From: Saposhnikovia divaricata | Taxonomy: Eukaryota; Streptophyta; Magnoliopsida; Apiales; Apiaceae | DNA: 64,000 nucleotides | NCBI GenBank assembly: GCA_036435485.1 | Contig: CM071597.1 | Span: forward strand, 50,699,881 to 50,763,880 | Reading direction: 5' to 3' | Part shown: positions 23,081 through 36,017 of the stretch, piece by piece | Numbering within the stretch: position 1 is the first letter of the stretch | Layout of the letters: each line of letters opens with the position of its first letter | The notes under the pieces: model-generated | Databases searched by the model: none | Told to the model about the DNA's origin: nothing | The model's input: only the letters and a program-made list of their open reading frames with translations | Position numbers and translations under genes: made by a program

Positions 23081-26000
23081 ATGGCAGACAACAATCAAGC
23101 ATCCCAAGCTCCTCAAGCACCCCTAGTGTCCATGTCGGAGGCAATAGCCAAAAGGAGCAAAGCTCGATCTCTGAAAGGCAGGAATGAAATTTGGTCTCCC
23201 TTATATATTGATCATCGTTTTACTTCGTTGCTAGACTTATTTAGCGTTGTAGCGGATATATTTCCCAACAACTCGGAGTTAGACTCCTACCGGAGTGCAT
23301 GCAAACTGAAGGAAGATGATGTTGAAAAGATAAGGAATTTATATGGTTTCCTGGAAGCAATCAAGGTTCGAATGCCCGGCTTAGGCGATAGAACTTGCAA
23401 CTGGCATCCGGAGAAGCTTTGTGTTTACAGAGGTGCTGATAAGTGCATATTTTGCATATTTTTATTACCTATTTATTGCTTGAACTCGTATTTTAATAAT
23501 TTATTTTATTGCATTTCAGGAAATTCGTGAATAAATAAAGAAATGGCAAAATAAAGAAATAAAGAGCAAGGAAGGGAAAAAGAGGAAGAAAAAGGACTTA
23601 AATAAAAAAAGGAAAAAGAATTAGGAGCTTGGTGGAAAAGGAATCTTTGAAGACATGTGGAAGGTAGAGATCATCCCAACACACTAAATAAGTGTATGGC
23701 CAAGATTCACTCATCAAAGCTTAAGGGGGAAGGAAACAAATAGATGGGTAGGATTTCACCACCACACACCACAAATGTATGGTGGGGATTTACCCAACAC
23801 CCCCCTTAACCCTAATTCTTGTTCTATAAATACCCCCTCACCCCCTTGTATTTGGTAACTTAGATTTTAGGGTAGATTTAATATCTTGTTTTTTTTTTGT
23901 TTCAAATCTTGTAAACACTTTTTATTTTAATGCAAAAATTCCGTTTCCTTTAATTTCTCGTTTTGTTCTCTAATTATTATTGCCTTGTTTCGTTATTTTC
24001 GTAAATCCGTTTAGTGGACAAAGTAGCGAAATGCTAACCACTATGGGTTGAAAATAGTGATTTTTATTTTACTTTTTCAGTATGTTTTTATTCATTTTTA
24101 ATTGTTTAATTCGAAGCATAAGTGTCTTCCCTGTTTCTTTGTTTTGTTTATTTTTCCCCTATTTATTCATGTTTCTTCTCATTTTATTCCTGCTTAAACA
24201 AACTGCCTTCCCTCTTTCCTTTCTTCTTCCTCTCGCACAAACACCACACCCTGATTCTCTTCGTTTCTTCGATTCTTAATCTCAATTCACTCTCTACCCT
24301 CTTCTCTGAATCTGCGTTTTCTGGGTTTCAACCGAGTTAACTCGGCCCCTTCTTTCTTTTTCTTCGTTTAATAAACATACAATCTCTTTTCTCCTCTCTT
24401 TTCACTACCATCGCAACCCCAGCCTCCTCTGTTCTCGTTTAAGTCCTAGTTACAAAACCCCTCTTCTTTTTAATAAATTTTCTGTTCGAAATTACTGATT
24501 TAAGGAGTCCATTCCTGAGTTCACGATTTGATTTTCTGAATTCGCTGCGATTTTTGTACTGTGTTTTGAGTTTTGTAGTAATTTGCTGGGTGTGTGTTGT
24601 GTCAATTGTCGAGTTTTTTTTTCTGTGCTGGTTTTGCCGATTGTATGACTGAATTACGATTCAATGCTGTCTGTTTCACCGAATCATTTGTCGTGAGATG
24701 TTTACTGAGTTTTTCTTGTTGAGTTTTTGTGAGATGTTGTCTGAGTTTTGTAGGCTGAGTCAAGTCGAGTTCGCGAGTTTACACTAATTTCGCGAGTTTT
24801 TGTGTTGTTCGAATTGTCTTCGTTGGAGTTTTGTTCTGTTGGATTGTTGTGAATCTTTGTTTTTGCGTTTTTGTTTAGTGTTAAATGGTTGTCGAATTCT
24901 TGCTACCCAGTTAAATTACTGAGTTCTGCTGAGTTTTGAGTCGAGTGTTTGAATACTTTATATTCATTTAATGACTGAATTTTTTCTGTTTTTGATGCTG
25001 TGTAGCTGAGTCAACTGGTTTTTGGATTTATTAAATTGTAATCTTTATGTTCGATGTTTAGTGATAAACTATTGATAAATCTGTATCGTTCAGTTTTAAT
25101 GCTTTCGCTATTGTTTGGATTTGCGTTTAGTCGACTCTGTTATGTGCAGTTCTTTTTGTTTTTGTCTCGAGTTGGGTATTTGGTTTGTTTTTTTTGTGGC
25201 TAGCTGATTGTTCAAACCCATCATGTCAATTTTTTCTTAAAAATTCTTGTAAATGATTTAATTTTCTTTTCTAGTTTTAATTCAAATTTAATTTATTTAT
25301 TTTAAAATCTAGTTTCGATTCGAATTAATAATTTTTAGAATAATTTAGTTTTTGTTCTTTTCATTTTTAATTAATTAGTTTAGAGTTTGAATAATAATTT
25401 AAGTTTTTTTTGGTTTAAATTTTCTTTAGGAATTAAATAGTAAAATCCAAAATTCTCAAAAATCCAGTTGTCCAAATTTGATTAAATTAAAAATTAATTT
25501 TGCGAAAATGTTAGTCTCCGTGGATCGATACCTAAAATATTTCAACGATTGAATCATGCGCTTACGATTTTAATTGTAATTTATTTTAGCATAACAGGTG
25601 CTTTGGAAGCGGGGTTCAGGTTTCCCGTGCACCCCTTCATCATAAGGTTGTTAGCTGAACTTCAGGTTCACCCTTGTCAACTGTATGCCAACTCTTGGAG
25701 GATTATTATTATCTTCATTCTAAGATGCCATGACCTGGACATCCCTCTGAGTACCACCATGTTTCGAAGTATCTTCTTAGTTATAAATTCTGCAAGTACC
25801 AAGAAAGGGTGGATTAGGTTTCAGCATCGGGGTTTAGTTCCTCATATGGTGAACACGAAGTCCTTCCCGGATTCCCATCATTTTTGGTCGAGGGAGTTCG
25901 TTGTTCTTTATTGGAAAGGCGGCGATTGGGACCAGTTCTTTGTAAAGAATTTTGGTAGTGTGGAAGATAGTTCACACTTCATTCTGGATCTCGAAACCCA

Positions 26001-27384
26001 CAAGCTTCTCAATCGGGACAGACTTTTAGAGGACAATGGCCGTTCTCACTATCGAGCATTTTTAATAGAGAAAAGGCTTATTGAAGCAGGCCTTAGCATA
26101 CTTCCCTTCGAGGGTAATTATACTTTCAGTTATATATCTTGAACTATGTTTGTTCTTATTCCGATGTTCTTTCCTTGTATGTTTCAGTTGCTGCGGAGCT
26201 GGATGCTAGGCCAGAGATGGCGGAGGTCCCTACTGGAAGAATGGTAAAGCAAACAGATAAGGCTAAGAGGCCAACTGCTCCCAAGTGTCCAACTTTCTTG
26301 GAGCGATGTACTTAGGGTAAAAGATCTAAAAATGCTGATGGGAGCACTAGGTCTCCTTTCATTCCGGCTTGGGGTATCTATGAACAGGACTCCGTCCTTG
26401 GGTGCTCTGCCCTAGCCCTGGACTGGTCCAAATGCTCTATTACCCCTTCTGACCTTCAAACCGTGTCATCCGGGGATAAAATTGAGGAGTCCGAGCGTCT
26501 CGGGGCTCAAGCCCTCTACCAGGTATGCTATTCACTTCTCTGAATTTAATGTCCTTGATCAACTTAATGCACAAATGCCTTAACAAACTTCATGTTTTCA
26601 GGCAAATGCCTACTTTCAATCTGTTGCCAGCCAAGGTCGGGCTTTTCGGGATGAAAATGTGGCCTTGAAGAAAGAGAGGAGTATGTTTGAAGATGAACGC
26701 AAAAGTTTGGAATCTAGGGCCCTCGATGCTGAGAGGGAAGCAAGCTTTTATCAAAGGCAGCTCAGTTCCCTGGCTAGGAAGAAATCCTCAGAATTTGACA
26801 AAGTGATCAAAGCTTACCATAAGTCAGAAGATTTCCAGAAGCTTATAGATGATCATGACGATGAGATGCGCCCCTACAACATGTCTGTCGGATGGAACAA
26901 AGCCATTAACGTTGTTAGCAACAAATATCCAACCGTTGTTGATCCGACGAACTTTTCGTACCCTGACTGGGCTATTAGCAGTGGAGGCTTTGTTGACTAT
27001 GCTTCCGGTTTGGGAGTTAAGGTTGTGCCTCAGATATCGGGCTCTGGCTCTCGAGGAGGCCATTGACACTCCGGCTCCAACTCCAAGAGAGCCGCCAGAG
27101 CTGTTAGCCAGGATTCATCTTCCTCAGGCTCTCACGGGAAGAAGCCCATGCCAGCGAGGAGAGATGGGATGATTCGTCAGCCAATCCCGGGCAAGAGGAG
27201 GCTTCGAAATGAAGTAAGCCTTCCTTCTAGCTCTTCCTCTGACGCAGAAGAGGTATAGAGGACTGGGGTGCAGGTGGCCACCGAAGATGGTAGCGGCTCT
27301 GATGAGGATGATTCAGATGAGGAGGAGTCTGGCGAGGAGGAATCTGGCGAGGAAGAGTGTTCTGATGACGCTCCACAGGAGTAG
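23081..27384 (+). pseudogene. Antisense ORF of the Tat element (gypsy-type transposon protein, PF04195-like)
   Basis: Exons: 23081-23436 joined across a solo-LTR insertion to 25602-26113, then 26188-26522 and 26602-27384, with GT/AG at both introns. Exon 1 starts MADNNQASQ. After the insertion comes FRFPVHPFIIRLLAEL, NSWRIIIIF, GWIRFQHRG and GGDWDQFF, the pattern of the plant putative gypsy-type transposon family found antisense in Retrosat/Grande-like elements. The third exon holds a Lys/Glu-rich coiled coil (about 26640-26800) and the end is an acidic Asp/Glu/Ser tail. In-frame stops at 26313-26315 (TAG), 27064-27066 (TGA) and 27256-27258 (TAG) break it. The biochemical role of the family is unknown. 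TATA box and leader are intact. Confidence 0.75.
23437..25596 (+). mobile_element. Solo LTR, 2,160 bp (Athila-like)
   Basis: Starts TGATAAGTGC, ends CATAACA, and is flanked by the exact 5-bp duplication GGTGC (23432-23436 and 25597-25601). It interrupts an exon of the antisense gene; the frame is regained if it and one duplication are left out. It contains a TATA-like CTATAAATACC (about 23825) and GTGGATCGATACC near its end, as in large Athila-type LTRs. There are no coding domains. The orientation is inferred from the TATA box. Confidence 0.85.
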
Positions 27385-27807
27385 ATGGCCTTGCATGGCC
27401 TTGTTAGCCGCTTGTGGCTTTGTTTATTTTCATTTGGGGTCCTTCATGGACTTAGACTTTTATCTGATAATGTCTGTAACTTAAACCTTGGCCCTCTGGG
27501 GCATCTTATCTATGCAGTTGTTTCCTTTTACTCGTATGTTCTTTTATTTTCGGTACTTGGTCATTCTAGACTTACACTCGATAGGTGCTTGGTACATGAT
27601 TAAAATCACAGAATCATAGAATGGAAAACAACTTGCATTAATATTGGAAAGGGGTTCAACCCTTACATAGATTACTACTGTCCTACTCGGGGCAATAAGC
27701 CCTGGAATGGTTTCATTGAACCTTATTTCTATTTCTCCTAGATAAAAAGCTAAGTCTTTGCAAGAATAGCTACCTCTTCTTAAGTCCATCAAGGATAATC
27801 CGGTTTG

Positions 27808-28770
27808 CTACCTATGCCTTCCCTTAGCTTGAGGATGAGCCACTGAAGTAAAGCGAAGCTCAATAGCATTCTCCTCACAATATTTCTTGAACTCTTCATT
27901 GTTGAACTGTGTCCCATTATCCATCACAAGGATTCGAGGGATACCATACCTGCAGATTATGCTTTCCCAAAAGAATTGAGCGACTTGCTTGGTGGTTATC
28001 TTGGATAAAGGTTTAGCCTCAATCCACTTAGTGATGTAATCGATGGCCACTATCAGGAACTTCCTTTGTGCTGAAGCTACGGGGAAAGGTCCAAGTATGT
28101 CCATTCCTCACATTACGAATGTGATAGGAGAGTTAATCGAGGTTAACATCTCAGGCGGCTGCCTTATAATCGGAGCGTGCTTCTGGCACCTGTCACAGCT
28201 CTTGACATAATTTTTCGCATCGGCCAACATCTCTGGCCAATAGAATCCTAAACGAGTGATCTTGTGATCTAGGGCTCTGCCCCCCAAGTGTTGCCCACAG
28301 ATTCCTCCATGAACTTCCTCTAGTGCTTCCTTTGCCTCCTAGGGCGTTAAACATCGCAAGTATGGAATGATGAAAGACCTCTTAAGGATGCCTTCAATCA
28401 AGGCATATCTCAATGCTATCACCGACAGCTTTCGTGCCTCCTGGGCATCGTCAGGGAGCCATCCAGTTTCTAAGTGAGCTCTGATTGGATCTATCCAACA
28501 GCTCCCTACATCGAATGGTGCCACCAATTTCGAGTTGATGGTCGGGGCCTTCAAGATCTTGAAGTAAACACTCCCTGCATAATTCTCTATTTCTGAAGAA
28601 GCGAACTTGGACAGGGCATCAAACTTAACGTTCTCTTCTCTCGGAATGTGCTCTACATAGCACTCGTCAAACTGAGTCATAATAGCTTTCACAACTCTCA
28701 AATATTTTGCCATAGTTTCATCCTTGGCTTCAAATTCACCATTCACTTGCGAGACTACCAATCTTGAATC
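27808..28770 (-). pseudogene. Tat pol: integrase and RNase H end
   Basis: Reading right to left: the end of the RNase H/archaeal-type domain (VVSQVNGEFEAKDETM, REENVKFDALSKFA), a linker with a zinc-finger-like H/C region (28120-28330, CDRCQKHAP), then the integrase core with MDILGPFPVA, DYITKWIEA and MDNGTQF, ending in the HPQAKG region. The frame is broken by TGA at about 28770, TAG at about 28338 and TGA at about 28108. The expected Gly-Asn-Glu of the integrase third acidic residue is cut off at 27808. It integrated the element's cDNA when intact. Confidence 0.85.
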
Positions 28771-30028
28771 TCAACAAATTTTAAGGTTCTTGACCCTCAT
28801 TATTCTGGCTAAGCCCAATCCGGATATCAAGGCTTCATACTCAGCTTCGTTGTTGGTTGTTGGGAAGTCCAACTTCAAAGCATACTCAACTGTGAATCCA
28901 TCGGGGCTTTGCAAAACCATTCCTGCACCACTAGATTTTGTTTTTGATGCCCCATCAAAATAGAGCACCCAATATTCCTTCTGATCTGGTAATAACTTTT
29001 CATCTTTATCTTTACCTTCAGGGGTGGGTACTATCTCCTGCCCCCTGACTTCTTGGTTGCCAATGGTACATTCAACCACGAAGTCAGCCAATGTCTGAGC
29101 CTTGATCATTGTCCGAGGATTGTATGTGATATCAAATTCTCCAAGTTCGATTTTCCACTTGATTAGCCTTCCACTGGCCTTCGGGCTGTGCAAAATATTT
29201 CTCAATTGTTGGTCCGTCAGGACTTCGATCTTGTGTGACTGGAAGTATGGTCGTAGCTTTCTCGAAGTTGTTATTAATGCGAAAGCAAATTTTTCAAAAA
29301 GAGAGTAATTTAATTCAGCTCCGTGCAACACCTTGCTCACATAGTAGATAGGTTTTGAACCTTGCTCTCTTCCCGAATGAGAACAGCACTCAGGGCTTGT
29401 TCATACACAGCCAGATACAGATACAAGGTCTCCCCGGGACTAGGTTTGGCCAACAACGGGGCTTCAATCATGTATTTCTTCAACTATTCAAAGGCCTCTG
29501 GGCTCTCACGAGTCCACTCAAAAATTTTCACCTTCTTCAATGCTTGGAAGAAGGGCAAGCACTTGTCGCCAGACTTAGAGATAAATCTTCCCAGTGCTGC
29601 TACTCTGCCCGTCAGCTTTTGTACATCTCGTATAGAACGGGGTGGTTCCATGTCTAAAATCGCCTTGATCTTATCGGGGTTGGCTTCTATGCCTCGCTTT
29701 GAAACCATCAGACCAAAAAATTTTCTTGATCCAACACCAAAGGCACACTTGGCTGGATTCAACATCATCTTATGGTGCCTCAGCACTTCGAATGCCTCTC
29801 TGGGGTGCTTAATATGGTCTGCCTTGATTAGGCTTTTGACCAACATGTCATCAACATAGACCTCCATGGTTTTCCCAATCAGATGGGCGAATATCTTATT
29901 CACCAATCGCTGATAAGTGGCTCCTGCATTCTTTAAACCAAAAGCCATAACAAGATAACAGAAAACACCAAAGTCAGTTATGAAAGATACCTTTGGGATG
30001 TCGTCCTTATGCATCTTAATCTGATTAT
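28771..30028 (-). pseudogene. Tat pol: reverse transcriptase C-terminal half and RNase H
   Basis: From the CACTA insertion leftward: GYNQIKMH, VMAFGLKNAGATYQRL, the polymerase motif YVDDMLVKS (YVDD), then the thumb/connection, then RNase H with YFDGASKTKSSGAG and NNEAEYEALISGL. A TAG stop lies near 29480 and a frameshift near 29373. The first half of the enzyme lies at 50737-51046 on the far side of the CACTA transposon. Confidence 0.9.
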
Positions 30029-30031
30029 AGC
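30029..30031. repeat. CACTA target duplication, left (AGC)
   Basis: AGC directly before CACTACAAG; repeated at 50734-50736 after the right end. Confidence 0.9.
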
Positions 30032-30560
30032 CACTACAAGAAAACCAAGATTTAACAACAGAAAAATCCGTTGGCAAGGTAAGGAAATCCGTTGGGAAGA
30101 CCCTTTGCCAACGGAATTACCACAAAACCTGTCCGTTGGAGGAAACCTTGTTGGGAAGTCATTACCAATGAATCTGTTTTCGTTACTAAATTTACCAACG
30201 GAATACCAAGACAACAATAATAGAATTCTTATTTTACCAACAACCATGTTATAACGGAGTGACTACAGATTATTCTGTTACTATATTTAGCAATAACAAG
30301 ATAACGAAATTCCGTTGTTAAATATAATAACAAATTCCCAACGGAAAGTTCTTACTAACAAATTCCCAACAGAACATCTGCACAACCTGTACACCTGTTC
30401 GGGTAACAAATTCCGAACGAAAAGTTCTTGCCAACAAATTCCCAACAGAATACCTGTTTGTATATAGCATTCACTCCAGGTAACACAATACCAACGGAAA
30501 TACTATGACACAATGCCAACAGAATATTAATAACTATACCAAACTATACCAATATCAATG
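30032..30560. repeat. CACTA left subterminal repeats
   Basis: About a dozen copies in both orientations of a core like CCAACGGAAT/ATTCCGTTGG (for example 30068-30077, 30109-30117, 30195-30204), with decayed CCAACAGAA forms further in. In En/Spm such repeats bind TNPA. Confidence 0.85.
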
Positions 30561-32529
30561 GATATATGATTTTCAATTTTCTAGACCTGTACAATTTACA
30601 CATTCACAATAACAAAAAATTCAAAAGATTGTAAAAGTCTTTCTTTCATAACACTGGCAGTCATTACATAGTAGAAATTTAAAATAGAGCTTAAAGAGTT
30701 ACTTCACTCATGCCCTACAAAATACTAGGTTGTACATATCCAATGTCCAAAATAAGCTAACATATATAGACAACTTGCTAAACCACCATACCAAGATCTT
30801 TCCTAATGTCATAAGCAACATAAGTCAAAAGAGCATTGCAGAAATACTAAATTACATACTATTGTCATCACTTTGATTATCTAAATCAGTAGGGGATTGA
30901 TGGCGTTGGATTGAATTACTCGCAATTAACATGGCTAGCTGATTTTTCAGTTCTTTCATCTCATCCTTCACCTCTTTCAGTTCTTGCTGCAACTTCTGAT
31001 TATCTTCACTCGCAAAGGATGAAGTACAAGGCATAATCTTAGTTTGATAAAAGAGGTTTTGAGATGAACCAAGTCCATATACTCTCTTTTTCTTGTCAGG
31101 TCCTCCAGTTGCTTCAAGAAACAAAACATTTCTAGCATTTCCATCCACAGGCAGCCCAACTTTCTTCTACTGCTCTAAAAGAGCTAAAAAAGTCTCTTGT
31201 ATAAAACAACAATTTACCAAGTAGTTACCTAAACTATTAGCAAAACAGGTTCACAATAAACTGAAGCATTTAATTTACTTTTCAAATCACGCAATCCAAT
31301 AATATTTTACCCAATCCGAACCATGAGATATAAACATGTGTTTTAGAGTTTAGACTTTTAGATGAATATAGATTCTCACTATAAATGTATTAGAAGTGTA
31401 TTAAGTACCCTATACTGTAAATTTGCCAAATGCAAAACACAATTGTTGTACATGCATTTAAAAATTAGGTGCTAATCTTTCTACATCCATTCAGCATCCA
31501 AGTACTTGCAAATCATCCATGTGTCTAATTTTGCAAATTAACGATATAGAATACTTATATACTTGTAAGAAACAAGTCAGTGTCACGTAAGTCATAACAA
31601 GGTCTTCAAAATTTAAAAGCTGCTACTAAAAGGTTTGTTAGATGCAAAGATATAACCAGCATGACTATTGGACAGGCAACAAATGCAGTAATTTATTCTA
31701 AAAATTATAAAATAACACTTACATATATTCGTTGACTTTTTTTGTCAATCCATATAAGTTCTCCTTCCTCTCCATCCTCGCAATCCTCAACATCCTCATC
31801 ATTCTGACCAATCAGGTTTTTCTTTTTCTTCACGCGTCTGGTGTGCGTCAATTTAAACAACTGATTCGCAATGGGCTCACACTTATACTGGATTTTCTGT
31901 TAAAAAAACAGTTAATCGCAAATCTAATGCAAATTAATTAATTAATTAAAAATATTACTGACAAAGCTTACCATACGAGCTGCAACTACCCTATGAGAAG
32001 CAGAACCACTCGTATGTGTTGAAGGGCGGTCATCGTCCCCGCTACGACGATTGTTTTTCTGGGTTGTAGACTTCTTTTTGAATTCCTCCATTTTCCAAAA
32101 CTCAACCCAGCTTAAGTAGACATTCATACCAACTCTATTATCTCGTTTGTTGTGATTTTCCCAATCAGAACAAGCATTGGAAACAAGTTCAGAATACTTT
32201 CTCCTTGCGTTATCTAGCCAGCCCTGGTATATTATGGCATCTGATTGTCTTCACACGAAGTATTTCTATAATAAAAAAAACAATTACAAAAAACTACAAT
32301 TAAGAACTACAATTACAAAAAACTACAATTAATATTACCTTGAATTCTTCAAAATAAAAATCTTGCGTTGACTTTGAAACTGATTTCCAATTATAACCAG
32401 TAGGCTCAAGTTGCTCATACATGATTTGTCGATTCTTTGCAGAGACTCGATTTGAAGGTTCCAATCTACAAAAAATACAAAATTAACACAAGTCAATTTA
32501 ATATCACTAGTCACTACATGATTTAGCAA

Positions 32530-34208
32530 AGTAAGAAAAAATAGCTGTGCAGTGGGACATCCTGAGTTTATAAATTCTTTTGGAGTTTGGGTCGTCAGGT
32601 GTCGCTCTTATTTCAGAAAATAGAGATGGTTGACACAATGTGCAGTGGTACAGGGTGAAATATTTGATAGAAGAATTCACAGGGCCTGTGATCTCTGAGT
32701 GTAGAAGAAAGTTACGGAAGTGGTGACAAAGATTTGAAACAGATAGTTTGCTTAATACAGATAGTTTGCTTAATACAGATAGTTTACATTCATATACAGA
32801 TAGTTTGCTTAATCGTCCATATTAGAAATCAGTATATGTTACCACTGAGGTTTCTTGATTGTGGTTTTTAGGGCCCTCCTGGAACTGGTAAAACAATCAG
32901 TACTATACACAATTCACCAATCAAGTTCACCAAAATATAAAGAAAACTAAAATATAAACCTCTTTTCTGAACATACGATTATCCACAGGTTTGAATATCA
33001 TTGTGAAGTCTTAAAAGGGGTGCAACTGATGATGAAGATGGCAAGTAATTGCCTGCTGTAATATAACTGGGCAGACATATATACTTTATATTCTGCACAA
33101 ATTTGGCTAACACATGATTAGACTTAATTAGCTATGCTACTTGAGCTACATGAAAGGATCTTCAGTGGATGTAAGTTACCAACTAGAGATACATTATTCT
33201 AGTGAGCTAACAGTAATAAACTCCAGCAAGCTTCAAGATCTCAACAATTTTCCTTTACATTCAAGTAAGTAGTCGGTTTCTCCGAATCTTGCATGGAATT
33301 ATAATTGAAAACCTGGTAAATTGGACCATAAACACTAAACAGAGACAAAAGTCTTGGTCTAGATTCGGACATCAAGTAGTATAATTTGTAGAGAATTCAT
33401 TATACGGCACACAACACTAAACTTTATTAATTGTGTTACTTATAAGGAAATATCATATTTGTAGATGGAAATGTATTCCGCTTTCTGGTAAAAAATATGG
33501 CTACATGACTTGAAGGATGACATGGAAGAACAACTACAAGATCAATTCATATTAAAGAGAGATCTGTAGGCTCTCTGAAACAGAAATATTGCAACCTATT
33601 CTCATCTTACAGTCCCTTGATTGACGGATTCACCCTGTTAGGTAAAATCTTTTGTTTGGAAAAAGTTTGGATACTGCATATTTTATTTAATTTCTTGCTA
33701 ACTGATACTCAAAATGTAAGTGATCTACATTGTTTGACATCACTATCATCACAAGTATTTTGTGTTTCGTATACATATGGAGAAAATAGATAACAATGAA
33801 TTTATCTGAAGACTTTTATAGTTTTTATAGAGATTAGGTATGAAAGATTGACTTTGGCATTGGACCAGTTAAACAAATATTCTTTACACAATACCAAAAC
33901 TAAAGACTTTAACAAATATTAATGTTATTAACATTAATAGAGACCATAATATTGAGGCAGACAGACTAGCATAGGAAGGTGCAGCACGACTTAAATTGCT
34001 ATCTTCATGGAATTAAGTTCTGAAAGTGGTAAGTGAGGGTGTCATAGGACTATTTTCAAAGTTAAGTTCAGTATAACACCAATATTACTACTACATCTAA
34101 GTATCCTGCAGTGGTCTGTGTCCCCTAGATGTTCAAGCTTGTACCGTTTTCCCTCTATCCTTGATAGAGTGGTAATATATAAAATATTTGCTTATAAAAA
34201 AAAAAAAA
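32530..34208 (+). mobile_element. TNPA intron 5 carrying a 5'-truncated LINE
   Basis: On the + strand at about 33940-34015 a frame reads NRDHNIEADRLA, then a stop, then EGAARLKLLSSWN, which is the end of a plant LINE RNase H domain. It is followed by a 3' UTR-like stretch ending in a poly(A) run (34196-34208). The 5' border of the LINE piece is not visible. Nearer the left, AG (32869-32870) before GGCCCTCCTGGAACTGGTAA encodes GPPGTGKT, a Walker A motif as in replication factor C ATPases. It may be a captured exon scrap. The rest shows nothing. Confidence 0.5.
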
Positions 34209-34913
34209 GAACTCGAAACTTACTTTTCATTAATGACTTCTATTCGCTCCCTTCCATCGCTATCTGTTGAGCCAATATTCCAATGTATGTTCTCATTTGC
34301 GGCTGTAGAATATACATGAGTGCTTGGACGTGACTGAGGTGGTAAGTGTTCAAATTGAGCAGTTGCGCGTTGTTGGGATTGAGAAGTTAGTTGTCGTGAT
34401 TGATTTGGTGAGCTCAGTGCAGATTGTGATGTGTGCTGTCTTGATTGTACCGGTAAGTGGAGTCTGAACTGAGATGGTGCACGTATTCGAGGTTGAACTG
34501 GTCTTGATTGAGATTGAGCAGGAAAACTTTGAGTGCGAATGTGCGCAGGTTGATCGGGAACATGTTGTGCAGATTTGGTAGGTACTCGCGGTTCAGAATG
34601 AGTGGCAACGCACTCTCCAGATTGAGTAGGTACTCGCGGCCCAGATTTAGTAGGTACTAGCGGCCCAAATTTAGTAGGTACTTTCTTTCCAGATTGAGCT
34701 TGTACGTTGTGTCCAGAGTTTGCTGATTGATTTTTAGCATGATCCTTAATACTCCTAATTTTCACCTGTAATACACCAGATAACAAAAGTTAAACTCAAT
34801 GAAAGAATTTTAGTGTTAATTGATCACATTAGCAACGAGAATTAAATTAACCTTAAATAGTGAATAAATGAAGAGTATATAATAACTTTATATAATATAT
34901 TAAGAGTATATAC

Positions 34914-35342
34914 CTCCTTACTTCTGACTTGACTCTCCTCTTCGCCAACATTTGTACTGCTTTTCTTTTTATGTGCAATCTGAAAAAAAACATTCACAAA
35001 AAATTATAAATATCATCATTGTATTACACAATTTTACTAAAGCCGTGTTAAATAAATTCTTGGTTTAACACAAGCATACCTCCTTACTTCTGACTTGACT
35101 CTCCTCTTCGCCAACAATTGTACTTTGATTTCGTTTCTTTTTATTTGCATTCTGAAATAAACATTCACAAAAAAATTATTGCAGTCTTGTAGATGATACA
35201 TGATTTTCTATCTATCTTAACAGAAACATACCTCAATGGGTGTCTTAGTCGACTCAAATCCCTTCTTACTTCTGACTTGACTCTCCTCTTCGCCAATGCC
35301 AACAACATTTGTACTCTGACTGCGTTTCGTTTTAATTGCAAT
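34914..35342 (-). repeat. Triplicated exon in the TNPA-like gene
   Basis: Exons of 66, 72 and 111 bp (34914-34979, 35080-35151, 35232-35342) all encode a Lys-rich start followed by GEEESQVRSK. The flanking intron ends are also similar. Each length is a multiple of three, so any copy can be skipped without changing frame. Confidence 0.85.
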
Positions 35343-35973
35343 CTGAAATAAAAAAAAACAATAACAGCACACGATTTACCCAAAAGTAGTGGTACTACAT
35401 ACAGTTTTTGACCTCAATAAACTTTTAAACTCAACTCGATAATTACAAACCATGCTTGAATTACCAGTTGTTTCAAAAACCATTATTTTTATACCCAAAA
35501 GTGCTATAAATACAAATAACAACTTCATAAATTGTAAATACAGATTAAAAGTATATATTTTACCTCAGCAAAGGCATCATTCCCTAAATTTACACCCCCG
35601 TTACGTTTCTTAGAACTCGAAAATGGAGCAAAGCCCTGTTGGGCGAGTTCTAGGGATTTTGGGTCATTCATAATCTGAAAACACATAAATGAATTACCTT
35701 AATCGAACAAAAGGAAAAGGAAAAGGGGATGAACACAGACACAAAAGGGGAATTAAACATACATTTACCAGGGATTGAAGTTTTCTCATCTCTGTTGCTC
35801 GATTTGGTCGCCAATTTTGTTGCTCGATTTGGTCGCCAATTTTGAGAGAGTAAATTAGGTCTTGAGTCTGCACTGGCCCGTGAGACTGTGTATTTATATT
35901 TTTCACAAAAAATTAAAAAATACTATCTTCGGGGAATTACATGTAAATAAAAGGAGAATTAAGGGGAATTACG

Positions 35974-35974
<1 letters not shown>

Positions 35975-36015
<41 letters not shown>
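35975..36015. repeat. (TA)n microsatellite
   Basis: About 20 TA dinucleotides between the TNPA-like gene and the TNP2 3' end. Confidence 0.95.

Positions 36016-36017
<2 letters not shown>

Larger units (their letters stand above)
30852..35671 (-). pseudogene. TNPA-like gene of the CACTA element (plant transposase Ptta/En/Spm type)
   Basis: Likely exons on the - strand: 35564-35671 (start MNDPKSLELAQ), 35232-35342, 35080-35151, 34914-34979, 34224-34765, 32339-32465, 31972-32265, 31723-31896 and 30852-31195, each bordered by GT/AG. The fifth exon codes a Ser/Gln/Pro-rich repeat region (VPTKSGPRVPTQSG units). Exon 7 has RSGDDDRPSTHTSGS, typical of the transposase_24 family, and the last exon ends in a coiled coil (LQQELKEVKDEMKELKNQL). 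Exons 2-4 are near copies of each other. In-frame stops in exon 7 (TGA near 32253) and the last exon (TAG near 31168) suggest decay. The expected product binds the subterminal repeats. Confidence 0.7.
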
